Assembly: GCA_041608535.1 (NCBI GenBank)
Contig: JBFISM010000072.1
Coordinates: 1-18,377 of the forward strand
From: JBFISM01 sp041608535
Lineage (GTDB): Bacteria > Actinomycetota > Acidimicrobiia > Spongiisociales > UBA5794
Direction of reading: 5' to 3'
Length of the DNA stretch: 18,377 nucleotides
The position numbers were made by a program, and so were the translations under genes. Below are positions 1 through 6,942 of this stretch, in pieces (the stretch's first letter is position 1; each line of letters starts with the position of its first letter). The notes beneath the pieces were generated by a model, which was given only the letters and a program-made list of their open reading frames with translations, was not told where the DNA came from and made no database searches.

Positions 1-382
1 CACCCCAAGTCGTGTCGATCGCCTCGATCGCTTCGGCGGCGGTGTCGTCACCCGACGCATGGGTCACCGCCGCATCGAGTGAGACCTGGCGGGGCCGGCG
101 CCCGAGCCCTCGCGCTCGATTGCGGCACAGGTTCAGCGCGAGGGTCCACAGCCACGGGGCTGTCTTGAGTGCAGCTCGCCGTTGCGGGTTGTAGCCGTGC
201 AAGGCACGATGCGCCCGCAGGAATGTCTCCTGCACGATGTCCTCAGCGGCGTGCCGGTCGTTGGTGAGACGGAGCACGCCGGAGAACAACCCGTCGACGT
301 GGGCGCTCACCAGTTCGGGAAACGCGGCGTCGACATCGGCGGCCAGCAGCTCTGGGAAGCCGGTCGTGGTGGATGGTGCCAT
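1..382 (-). CDS. ECF-type RNA polymerase sigma factor, partial (C-terminus beyond the window)
   Basis: The first 127 codons of a minus-strand gene are visible; the rest lies beyond base 1. Residues about 20-60 read as sigma region 2: an acidic helix with RLTNDRHAAEDIVQETFLR, the usual core-binding segment of ECF (group 4) factors, followed by an aromatic/basic stretch (PWLWTLALNLCRNRARG) typical of region 2.4, which contacts the -10 element. Region 4 would lie off the window. ECF factors redirect RNA polymerase to a small regulon, often in response to an envelope or redox signal through an anti-sigma factor; none is visible here. The ATG at 382-380 is preceded by CGAGGAAC, a reasonable ribosome site, and an in-frame TGA lies 18 bases upstream, so no longer start is possible. 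The next gene upstream on this strand (DUF885) ends 90 bases away. Family call is firm; regulon unknown. Confidence 0.88.
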   Translation of the reverse strand, partial: MAPSTTTGFPELLAADVDAAFPELVSAHVDGLFSGVLRLTNDRHAAEDIVQETFLRAHRALHGYNPQRRAALKTAPWLWTLALNLCRNRARGLGRRPRQVSLDAAVTHASGDDTAAEAIEAIDTTWG

Positions 383-472
383 GTGGTTCCTCGTGTCTCA
401 CCGCCCTACACCGCCAAGAACACCATGCGTCCCGGGTTGGTTGCAGCGTGCGCCGCCGGGTGCGATGACGGT

Positions 473-2071
473 CTACTCGCTCCCGCCATTCAATACGTGC
501 TGCCGGACGAGGTCGAGACCGACCGAACCCACCTCGAGGAGTCGCCGGTGGAAGGTCTTGGCGTCGAACTGATCACCCAGTCGACGCTGCATCTCGGCTC
601 GCATGTCCAAGATCGCACGCTCGCCGATCTTGTATGAGATCGCCTGCGCCGGCCAGCCCAGATAACGGGTGACTTCGGACACGGCGTACGAATGATCGAG
701 GGTTGCGTACGCCTCGAGCATCTCGACAGCAGTGTCGAAATTCCATCGCTCGCCCGGATGAAATGGCTGATCCGCCGGGATCGGCAGCTCGAGATGACTG
801 CCGATGTCGATGACCACGCGGCACGCCCGCAGCATCTGGGCGGTGAGAAAGCCGAACACGTAGTCTGGCGTGTCGAGGAACCCGAGCTCGTCCATCAACC
901 GCTCGGCGTAGAGCGCCCAGCCTTCCCCGGCGCCGGGTCGCCATACCCAGAGCCGCTGCAGACGTGACATCTTGTCGCGCATGCCGACCTGCACGCCACA
1001 TTGCAGATGGTGTCCTGGAAAGCCCTCGTGGTAGGCAGTCGAAACCTCGTCGTAGAGCGGCACCGGAAGGCTTGGATCGATCGACCACCACACCGAGCCG
1101 GGCCGGGTGAAGTCCTCCGATGGGGGCACGTAGTACGCCCCGAGCGACCCCCCGGGAGGTGCGATCTTCACGTCACAAGTGCGGATCTCATCGGGAACCT
1201 CGAAGTGCAACCCGGCGAGACGTTCCAGCGCCTCGTCGAGACGTTCCGCCAGGAATCGGCGCAACTCCTCACCGTCATGGGCCGCTTTCTCGGGATCGGT
1301 CTTCAGCGTGTGGAGGGCACCGGGAACACCGCCACCGGGAGTTATCTCGTCGGCCACGAGCTCTATGCGTTCCCCCAGCGAGGCGATCTCGCCCCATCCC
1401 CAGGCGTAGGTCTCGTCGAGGTCCAGCTCCGTCCCGATGAACGGGTAGACCAACCGTGCGTAACGCTGGCGACCCACGGCATCGTCGGCGGGGGCATCGG
1501 CGAGGTAGGTGTCGGCGAGGTAGTCGGCGAGCTGCCGGTAGGCATCCTTGGCGGTTCCTATTCCTGCCTCCAGCCGGGCTGTGAGCTCCGGAGCGGCCAG
1601 TCCCGACTCGGCCAGTTCATCGCCGAGGCCGCTGAACTGCGAATCCGGCCCGGCGGTGATGGCGGCCTGACGGATCGATTCGGTGACCTGACGCTCGGCC
1701 ACCGCCAGACCCCGGGATCGCCCCAGCTCCAGCGAGTCGATGTACCCGCTCACGGCTTCGCCGAGAGTCTCCAACCGGATGGTGATGTTCTCCCAGCCGT
1801 CGCGCGAGCCTTTGTCCATGAGATCGAAGACTTCGCGCATGTCCTGAAGGGGGGAGGCGACGGAGTTGAGGTCACGGAGGTGGTCGTCGTGCTCGTACCT
1901 GGCGATCTCGGTGTCGAGGAAGTCGGCGGCCACCCTGATCGCAAGGCGATCCCATTGGTCTGCGGGCTCCTCCAGCTCGCTGACCCGGCGCCGCATCGAT
2001 CGCAGCGCCTCGTGACGCCCGTCACCACCGTCTGGGGACAGATCGTCCCAGAGGTGGTCCCGCCCCGGCAC
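473..2071 (-). CDS. DUF885 family protein (putative zinc metallopeptidase)
   Basis: This is a DUF885 protein, a family with a zincin-like HExxH signature and mostly unknown substrates. The HEGFPGHHLQ motif lies at residues 348-357, numbering from the GTG at 2071, and a second conserved block with a likely zinc-ligand glutamate (EGWALYAERLMDELG) lies at 383-397. The rest is mostly helical. There is no signal peptide, so it should be cytoplasmic. Its 532 residues are slightly short for the family. The GTG at 2071 is the only ATG/GTG/TTG near the N-terminus, but the frame stays open to a TAG at 2180-2182, and the 32 residues upstream look like a normal DUF885 N-terminus (HPIHALSDEFVEALCDLSP). 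The true start may therefore be the CTG at 2167, next to AGGAGG. It lies between the DUF427 gene and the sigma factor on the same strand, 90-200 bases from each, so not clearly an operon. Confidence 0.9.
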   Translation of the reverse strand: MPGRDHLWDDLSPDGGDGRHEALRSMRRRVSELEEPADQWDRLAIRVAADFLDTEIARYEHDDHLRDLNSVASPLQDMREVFDLMDKGSRDGWENITIRLETLGEAVSGYIDSLELGRSRGLAVAERQVTESIRQAAITAGPDSQFSGLGDELAESGLAAPELTARLEAGIGTAKDAYRQLADYLADTYLADAPADDAVGRQRYARLVYPFIGTELDLDETYAWGWGEIASLGERIELVADEITPGGGVPGALHTLKTDPEKAAHDGEELRRFLAERLDEALERLAGLHFEVPDEIRTCDVKIAPPGGSLGAYYVPPSEDFTRPGSVWWSIDPSLPVPLYDEVSTAYHEGFPGHHLQCGVQVGMRDKMSRLQRLWVWRPGAGEGWALYAERLMDELGFLDTPDYVFGFLTAQMLRACRVVIDIGSHLELPIPADQPFHPGERWNFDTAVEMLEAYATLDHSYAVSEVTRYLGWPAQAISYKIGERAILDMRAEMQRRLGDQFDAKTFHRRLLEVGSVGLDLVRQHVLNGGSE

Positions 2072-2167
2072 ACCGACGTACGTGGCCGAACGTGGTGAGA
2101 GATCACACAGCGCTTCGACGAATTCGTCGCTCAGGGCGTGAATGGGGTGCTTCTCGGGCGTGACCAG
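2072..2167 (-). other. Probable N-terminal extension of the DUF885 gene from a CTG start
   Basis: Reading upstream in frame from the GTG at 2071 gives 32 further codons ending at a CTG (2167-2165). They spell a protein-like segment including HPIHALSDEFVEALCDLSP and SATYVGVPG, which fits the N-terminal helix expected in DUF885 proteins. No ATG, GTG or TTG occurs in this stretch. The alternatives are an ATT at 2143, or a sequencing error hiding a normal start. Confidence 0.6.
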
Positions 2168-2171
2168 GCCG

Positions 2172-2177
2172 CCTCCT
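2172..2177 (-). promoter_or_regulatory. Ribosome binding site AGGAGG for the upstream DUF885 start
   Basis: A perfect AGGAGG on the minus strand lies four bases before the CTG at 2167. The site makes little sense for the GTG at 2071, about 100 bases further on, so it supports the upstream start. The spacing is a little short. Confidence 0.5.
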
Positions 2178-2271
2178 CGCTACGGTACGTCGAGGCTACC
2201 GAAACACCTCGGTGCATCGCGATCCGGCACCATCTTGCAGAAACGGGCCGACGCCATCAGTGGTGGGCACC

Positions 2272-3009
2272 TCACTCGGTGCTCTCGGGCTCCCCGTCGA
2301 CCACGATCTGCACCTTCTCGTTGTAGAAAGCGACGAGACCGGCGATGCGCATGCTCTCCTCGAGCGGCGCGGGGTACCACCACACGACGTTCTCGTGGGT
2401 GCTGTCCTCGATGGTGACGTCGAAGTAGCTCGCCGTCCCCTTGTAGGGGCAAGCCGTCTCCAGGTCGGTCGGAGTCAACAGGTCCATGCGCACGTCGGTC
2501 TTGGGCAGGTAGTAGCGCGTCTGCAGCCCGGTTTCGAACAGGAGTGTGGGTCGCTGCGAGTCGGCGACCTTCACGTCGTCGATGAACACTTCGACATGCC
2601 GCGAGCTGGGCAAGACGTCGATGCGGGTGTACGGGCTCCTGGCGTGGACGTACACCTGTTCGTCCTCCTCGAACCAGGCATCGAGCGAGTCCCAGTCGAA
2701 TGAGTACGTGTCGCGGAGCTCCTCGATCTCCGGCTCGGCGTGGTGGAAAGCAGCTGCCGGGACGCTCGCTCGCTCCGTGACGATGTCGAGCACGGCTGCA
2801 TCGCCGCGACTGGGCGAGCGCCGCACCCCGTCCGTCGCGACCAGGCGCGACGTGTCGACGTCCGCGGCGGGGAAGTAGTACGTGGGGTAATAGGGCGATT
2901 CCCACACAAGCAGCGGTTGCCGCGAGTCGGCGACGACGTGACCACCCACGTAGTTGCGGACTCGTTTGGGGCTCGTCTCGACTCGGACGCGGCCGCGGGT
3001 AGTGGTCAT
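2272..3009 (-). CDS. Protein with two tandem DUF427 domains
   Basis: The 245-residue product contains two DUF427 units, at about 10-115 and 125-235. They share matching segments: VVADSRQPLLVWES at about 25-38 and KVADSQRPTLLFET at 147-160, each followed by a YYFP or YYLP strand and a VATD or TPTD turn. DUF427 domains are small beta-rich folds of unknown biochemical role, common in actinobacteria and proteobacteria. The second copy keeps the family hallmark CPYKGTASYFDV (187-198); in the first copy this position reads SPSRGDAAVLDIV, so that copy has lost the cysteine and tyrosine. The ATG at 3009 was chosen because AAGGAG lies five bases upstream (3015-3020); starting at 3057 would add a non-conserved proline-rich tail. 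No signal peptide or membrane segment is seen. It is divergent from serA across 175 bases. Function unknown. Confidence 0.88.
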   Translation of the reverse strand: MTTTRGRVRVETSPKRVRNYVGGHVVADSRQPLLVWESPYYPTYYFPAADVDTSRLVATDGVRRSPSRGDAAVLDIVTERASVPAAAFHHAEPEIEELRDTYSFDWDSLDAWFEEDEQVYVHARSPYTRIDVLPSSRHVEVFIDDVKVADSQRPTLLFETGLQTRYYLPKTDVRMDLLTPTDLETACPYKGTASYFDVTIEDSTHENVVWWYPAPLEESMRIAGLVAFYNEKVQIVVDGEPESTE

Positions 3010-3184
3010 GGGGTCTCCTTGGTGAGGCGGCGGTGTGGGGCGCTGTGTGCACAACACCCCTCATACGTCTGCCATTCCCCCCACGGATCGACGAACGGAC
3101 CGCTCCGACGAGCCCGGCTGCAGGCGTTGGGTACCGCTGCGACAATGCCGCTCCGGACGTGAGGAGCTGTCTCAGGGAGCGAGT

Positions 3185-4387
3185 ATGCACATCATCATCG
3201 CCGACGCCTTCGCCGCGGACCATGTCGATCGGTTGCGTGACGCCGGGCTCACGGTGGTTCATGAGCCGTCGCTCGACGAGGAGAGCCTGCCGGCACGGCT
3301 CGCCGGGTGCGATGTGCTGGTGGTGCGGTCCACCCGCGTCACTGCCGATGCGATCGCAGCCGGCGATCGATTGGCGCTCATCGTGCGGGCGGGGGCTGGA
3401 GTGAACACCATCGACGTGGACGCCGCAGCCCGCCACGGGGTGCTCGTCGCCAATACACCTGGAACGAACTCTGTAGCGGTCGCCGAACTGACCATCGGTC
3501 TACTGCTCGCCATCGATCGCAGCATCCCCGACGCCGTCGTCGCCGCCCGGGGAGGTCGCTGGCGGAAGAAGCAGTTCTCGCAGGCGCAGGGGATCGCCGG
3601 TCGCACGCTGGGCATCGTGGGCATGGGTGCGATCGGTCTCGAAGTTGCATCTCGCGCCCGAGCTCTGGAGATGCGGGTGCTGACCTCCGAGAACCCAGAC
3701 CGGGACCCGGAGACTCGTCGTCGCATCGCCGAGCTTCGCATCGAGCAAATCGCAGAGCGGAAGGAGATGCTGGCGCAGTGCGATGTCGTGAGTCTGCACG
3801 TGCCGGCGCCTGATGGGGGGCCGCTGGTCGATGCAGGCTTCCTGGATGCCATGCCGGACGGTGCGTGGCTCATCAACACCTCGCGCGGGGATGTCGTCGA
3901 CGAGAACGCCTTGCTCGAGGCGCTCGACCATCGCGGGTTCCGCGCCGGTCTCGACGTCGTCGCCGCCGAGCCGTCCGCCGGCGAGGGGCAGCTGGACAAC
4001 GCCCTGGCGAGCCACCCCTCCGTCTATCTCACTCCCCACATCGGGGCGTCCACGAAACAGGCGCAGACGGCGACCGCCGACGCGGTCGTGGCGCACATTC
4101 TGCGCTTTGCCGCCGGCAGCCTTCCCACTGTGCTCAATCTCCACGACGGACTGGCGTCCACCGCAACTCTCGTCGTGCGTCATCGCAACGTCGTCGGGGT
4201 GCTGGCCGGTGTACTCGGAGTGTTGCGGGGGGCCGGGCTCAACGTCGACCAGATGACGAATCAGATCTTCACCGGGGAATCGGCTGGGGTCGCCATCATC
4301 AACGTGCACGGCGATCTCACCGACGACATCCTCGACGGAGTTCGTTCGCTCGACCCGGTTCTCGGTGTCACCGTGTCGCATCGATGA
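3185..4387 (+). CDS. serA: D-3-phosphoglycerate dehydrogenase with C-terminal ACT domain
   Basis: It catalyses the first step of serine synthesis, NAD-dependent oxidation of 3-phosphoglycerate to 3-phosphohydroxypyruvate, in the cytoplasm. The 400-residue protein has the D-isomer 2-hydroxyacid dehydrogenase layout: a catalytic domain split around a Rossmann domain with GIVGMGAIG (143-151), catalytic Arg in NTSRGDVVDE (R234), Glu in AAEPS (E262) and His in LTPHIGAS (H285). An ACT domain follows at about 331-400, the usual site of serine feedback. The length fits the short SerA type without the extra regulatory domain. At the end of the second Rossmann strand, where an Asp normally binds the adenosine ribose, the sequence reads VLTSENP (S168, E169), so cofactor preference is less certain. 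The ATG at 3185 follows GGGAG; a longer frame from 3035 adds unconserved sequence. It overlaps the next gene by ATGA. Confidence 0.93.
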   Translation: MHIIIADAFAADHVDRLRDAGLTVVHEPSLDEESLPARLAGCDVLVVRSTRVTADAIAAGDRLALIVRAGAGVNTIDVDAAARHGVLVANTPGTNSVAVAELTIGLLLAIDRSIPDAVVAARGGRWRKKQFSQAQGIAGRTLGIVGMGAIGLEVASRARALEMRVLTSENPDRDPETRRRIAELRIEQIAERKEMLAQCDVVSLHVPAPDGGPLVDAGFLDAMPDGAWLINTSRGDVVDENALLEALDHRGFRAGLDVVAAEPSAGEGQLDNALASHPSVYLTPHIGASTKQAQTATADAVVAHILRFAAGSLPTVLNLHDGLASTATLVVRHRNVVGVLAGVLGVLRGAGLNVDQMTNQIFTGESAGVAIINVHGDLTDDILDGVRSLDPVLGVTVSHR

Positions 4388-5607
4388 TCGGCCCGGTCCC
4401 CGTATGGCTCCCGGCTGCGGAGCTGGCGGCCGAGGTGGTGACCCCACCGCTCGGCGGGATGACGGTTGACGAGCTCTCCGAGCTGTCCACCACCTCACCA
4501 CACAGCTTCATCCATGTGACGGCGGCCGGTATCGACTCGGTCCATGGGGGACCCGCTGCCTATTCAGCCACCGCCGCCATGCCGGCCACGGGGGCCACCC
4601 GGCTCGCCGAGATGCTCAGCGAGGGCGTCTTCGAGCGCATCGAAGGCCGCAACTACTTCGTCTACGAGGTGCTGAGCGGTGCGCATCGGGCGGTTGGGGT
4701 CGTCTGCGAGGTCGCCCTGGACGGCTACACCGACGGGCGTGTGCTCCGCCACGAGCGGACCCGTGTTGCGACCGAGGAGCTGCTGGTTGGTTTTCTGGAT
4801 GCGCTGCGGGTCCATGCGGACCCCGTGGCCCTCGCCTACCGGCGCGATCGCGACATCGAGTCGCTCATCGAGCACGTGATGGTGGCCGACCCGGTCCGGC
4901 ACTTCACCTCCACCATGCGGCTTCCGGGTGTGCCCGGCGAGCGAACCTGCCACCAGCGGGTGTGGGCGGTGCCGCCGGGGCAGGCCGATGAGCTGCAGCG
5001 CCTGGTCGACGGTCTCGGTCACCTGTACATCACCGACGGCCACCACCGGTTCGCCGCCGCGACTCGTAGCGAGGCCGTTCGCACCGCAGGTGTGGGCGTG
5101 CTCACGGTGCTGTATGCCGACGACGGGCTCACCGTGCTGCCGTTCGACCGCGTAGTCGCCACCGAGCTCTCCGAAGCGGACATCGTTGCCGGGGTCGCCG
5201 CAGCCGGCGTGGCCATCGAGAAGCTGGAGGCGGACGGCGAGTGGGATCCGGACCGTGCGGGCATCGCAACCATGGTGTGTGGCGCAGCGGCATACCGCAT
5301 CACGTTCTCCGCACCCGTGGAGCGAGATCCGGTCAGCCGGCTCGACGTCTCGCGGCTGCAACGCCAGGTACTGGCGCCGGTGTTCGACATCGGCGATCCG
5401 ACGCAAGCCGCTTGTCTCCGGTACGTCGCCGGAGAAGGCGTCCGTCCCCCTCGCCTCGATCCGAACGAGGTGGCATTTCTGCTCCATCCCACGACGGTGG
5501 ACGAAGTCATCGCAGTGGCCGAGGCCGGACTGGTCATGCCGCCCAAGTCGACTTGGTTCGAGCCCAAGGCTTGGGGGGGTCTGTTCCTGCGGCGGTTCGA
5601 GGACTGA
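4384..5607 (+). CDS. DUF1015 family protein, coupled to serA
   Basis: The start ATG shares ATGA with the serA stop, so the two are translationally coupled. The 407-residue product fits DUF1015: the DGHHRFAAATR motif at about residues 219-229, and the near-C-terminal block MPPKSTWFEPKAWGGLFLR that closes most members. No signal peptide or membrane segment is seen. The biochemical role is not settled. The DGHHR core resembles the G-x-x-R nucleotide-handling motif of the ParB/sulfiredoxin-like fold, which also includes a free-serine kinase (SerK) in archaea. Together with the tight link to serA, this makes a role in serine or phosphoserine metabolism a reasonable inference, not a demonstrated one. 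A run of seven G bases lies near the 3' end (5573-5579). The family call is firm. Confidence 0.9.
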   Translation: MIGPVPVWLPAAELAAEVVTPPLGGMTVDELSELSTTSPHSFIHVTAAGIDSVHGGPAAYSATAAMPATGATRLAEMLSEGVFERIEGRNYFVYEVLSGAHRAVGVVCEVALDGYTDGRVLRHERTRVATEELLVGFLDALRVHADPVALAYRRDRDIESLIEHVMVADPVRHFTSTMRLPGVPGERTCHQRVWAVPPGQADELQRLVDGLGHLYITDGHHRFAAATRSEAVRTAGVGVLTVLYADDGLTVLPFDRVVATELSEADIVAGVAAAGVAIEKLEADGEWDPDRAGIATMVCGAAAYRITFSAPVERDPVSRLDVSRLQRQVLAPVFDIGDPTQAACLRYVAGEGVRPPRLDPNEVAFLLHPTTVDEVIAVAEAGLVMPPKSTWFEPKAWGGLFLRRFED

Positions 5608-5617
5608 TCAGGATCGG

Positions 5618-5623
5618 TAACGT
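5618..5623 (+). promoter_or_regulatory. Candidate leaderless -10 box (TAACGT) for the gene at 5631
   Basis: TAACGT ends exactly seven bases before the ATG at 5631, the spacing expected when transcription starts on the initiation codon. No ribosome site is visible. A weak -35-like TTCGAG lies at 5596-5601, 16 bases upstream. Confidence 0.4.
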
Positions 5624-5630
5624 TCAGGCC

Positions 5631-6209
5631 ATGCCCATCGACATCGCCGGCTTCATCACGTACCTCAAGGACCACGCCATCGAACACGGGTTCCACGTGC
5701 ATGACGAGCGACACTTCATCGAGACGTATTCGCTCCGGCAATCCTGGGAAGTCGATCTCCACCCGGAGTCCGCCTGCAGCGGGCCCCTCGACCTCAACGT
5801 GGCGCTCGATGTGGAGCCGCGTGGTCTGCTCGAGTTGGAGGACACGCTCAACGACACCGATGTCGACCTGCTCGAGACGGAGCGCAACTATGTGGTGCCG
5901 CTGCTGTTCAACTGGGCCTTGCCTCCGCTCGGCAACCCGCCCGACCTCGTGATCCTCGCAGCCGAGCTCGCCGGGATCGCCGGGCCCGATCTCCCGATCG
6001 AGGTGTCGGCGGTGGACAGTTTCGGGGCGCTGTCGGATCGACCGGAACGCCGGCTGTCGCTCGTGGGCAAGGCCGAGGTCGCGATCGTGTCTGTGATGAC
6101 CGGCGACGAGACGATGTGCGATCTGCTGGAGAGATGTCGGGATACGAGTGAGTACATCGTCAAGGAGGCGGATCAGTGGGCGGTCGTGGAGCCCCCGCTG
6201 CCCGACTGA
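5631..6209 (+). CDS. Conserved-looking protein of unknown function
   Basis: I do not recognise this 192-residue protein. It is acidic and soluble, without signal peptide or membrane helices. The first half has a histidine-rich segment (HAIEHGFHVHDERHF, about 15-29) followed by alternating hydrophobic and acidic residues suggesting beta strands, then a Leu/Glu-rich stretch (RGLLELEDTL) and an aromatic-hydrophobic patch (YVVPLLFNWALPPLG). Only four small residues precede the C-terminal stop after VVEPP. It follows DUF1015 by 23 bases and could be the last gene of the serA unit, but the leaderless-type TAACGT box suggests it can also be transcribed alone. Base composition and codon use match the neighbours, and no antisense gene competes, so I take it as real. 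It ends four bases from the convergent gene at 6214, leaving no room for a terminator. Confidence 0.75.
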   Translation: MPIDIAGFITYLKDHAIEHGFHVHDERHFIETYSLRQSWEVDLHPESACSGPLDLNVALDVEPRGLLELEDTLNDTDVDLLETERNYVVPLLFNWALPPLGNPPDLVILAAELAGIAGPDLPIEVSAVDSFGALSDRPERRLSLVGKAEVAIVSVMTGDETMCDLLERCRDTSEYIVKEADQWAVVEPPLPD

Positions 6210-6213
6210 AAGA

Positions 6214-6942
6214 TCATCGGCCCGCGGTGATGGCGTGCTCCATGAGCTTGGCGTAGAGCGGGAGACATTGCTCGACGAGCGGCTCGAGGTGCGCCGGCAT
6301 CTCGACCGGCGGAGCTTCATACGGGCCAAAACCCGTCGATCGATGAACCGACCCGTACCAGTGACTCGCCCAGACGCCGTCCTCGGGTTTGGGGCCCGCC
6401 GGCCACGAGAGCATGACCTCGTCGAACTCGAGACCGATGCGGCGGCACCATTCGGTCAACACCGCCCGTGGATCCTTCAAGATCTCGCCCGCATCGAGCA
6501 CCACCGGCTCATCGCCCCGTGCGAGCATCCAGTCGAGGAGAGCCACCGATTGCGGGAGGCCCGTGTGGCGCAACTCCGCACCGGGAAACCCTGCGGTGAG
6601 CGAGAGAACCACGGCTCGTGGATCCCGGGTGAGGATCGCGTTGCGCAACCCGCAGAAGCGGTCGAGTTCGATGCCCTCCGTGTGATGCGCCATGTTCTTG
6701 AAGAACACGACCGGGGTCGTCATCGGGGCGTAGAGCGTGGCGATGGCTGCGTCGCGGTCGATCGGCAGCTTCTCCATCGTCTGGTTGCGGAGGGGGTGCT
6801 CCGTGCCGGTTGCGGCGAGGTAGTAGCCGTAGAGCGGCTCGTCGACGACTGTGGTGTCCGGGCGTTGCCGGAACGAATACATGAGGGCGGTCGACAGGTT
6901 GCGCGGACCGGACCACATCGAGACACGCAGCGTGTCAGCCAC
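6214..6942 (-). CDS. Sulfotransferase-like P-loop protein
   Basis: The 242-residue product belongs to a bacterial sulfotransferase-like family often encoded next to class IV aminotransferases. It opens with the P-loop-like 5'-phosphosulfate-binding segment MWSGPRNLSTALMYSF (9-24) and RPDTTVVDEPLYGYYL, has the family block FFKNMAHHTEG, and a 3'-phosphate-type segment ILTRDPRAVVLSL in which Arg and Ser are suitably placed. The tail PPGP/WxxHWYGSV/STGF pattern is also kept (here WPAGPKPEDGVWASHWYGSV). Such folds usually transfer sulfate from PAPS, but this subgroup has no established substrate. The GTG at 6942 overlaps the aminotransferase stop by eight bases, so the two are translationally coupled; the internal ATG at residue 9 would remove little. 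Cytoplasmic; last gene of the minus-strand run. Confidence 0.82.
   Translation of the reverse strand: MADTLRVSMWSGPRNLSTALMYSFRQRPDTTVVDEPLYGYYLAATGTEHPLRNQTMEKLPIDRDAAIATLYAPMTTPVVFFKNMAHHTEGIELDRFCGLRNAILTRDPRAVVLSLTAGFPGAELRHTGLPQSVALLDWMLARGDEPVVLDAGEILKDPRAVLTEWCRRIGLEFDEVMLSWPAGPKPEDGVWASHWYGSVHRSTGFGPYEAPPVEMPAHLEPLVEQCLPLYAKLMEHAITAGR

Noticed and set aside
1001..2098. A 365-codon plus-strand frame opposite the DUF885 gene
   Set aside because: Low-complexity, unrecognisable product; the minus strand has clear DUF885 motifs.
3046..3053. TGTGCACA palindrome upstream of the DUF427 gene as an operator
   Set aside because: Only eight bases and a single copy; too weak to support on its own.
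3141..3146. GACAAT as the -10 box of a serA promoter
   Set aside because: The hexamer is plausible, but no -35 element occurs at a suitable distance.
3035..3184. An upstream start for serA at 3035
   Set aside because: The added 50 residues are not SerA-like; MHIIIADAF with a GGGAG site fits the family start.
5573..5579. A run of seven G near the end of the DUF1015 gene as a phase-variation tract
   Set aside because: It lies in the conserved C-terminal block in the correct frame and is short for slippage in a GC-rich genome.
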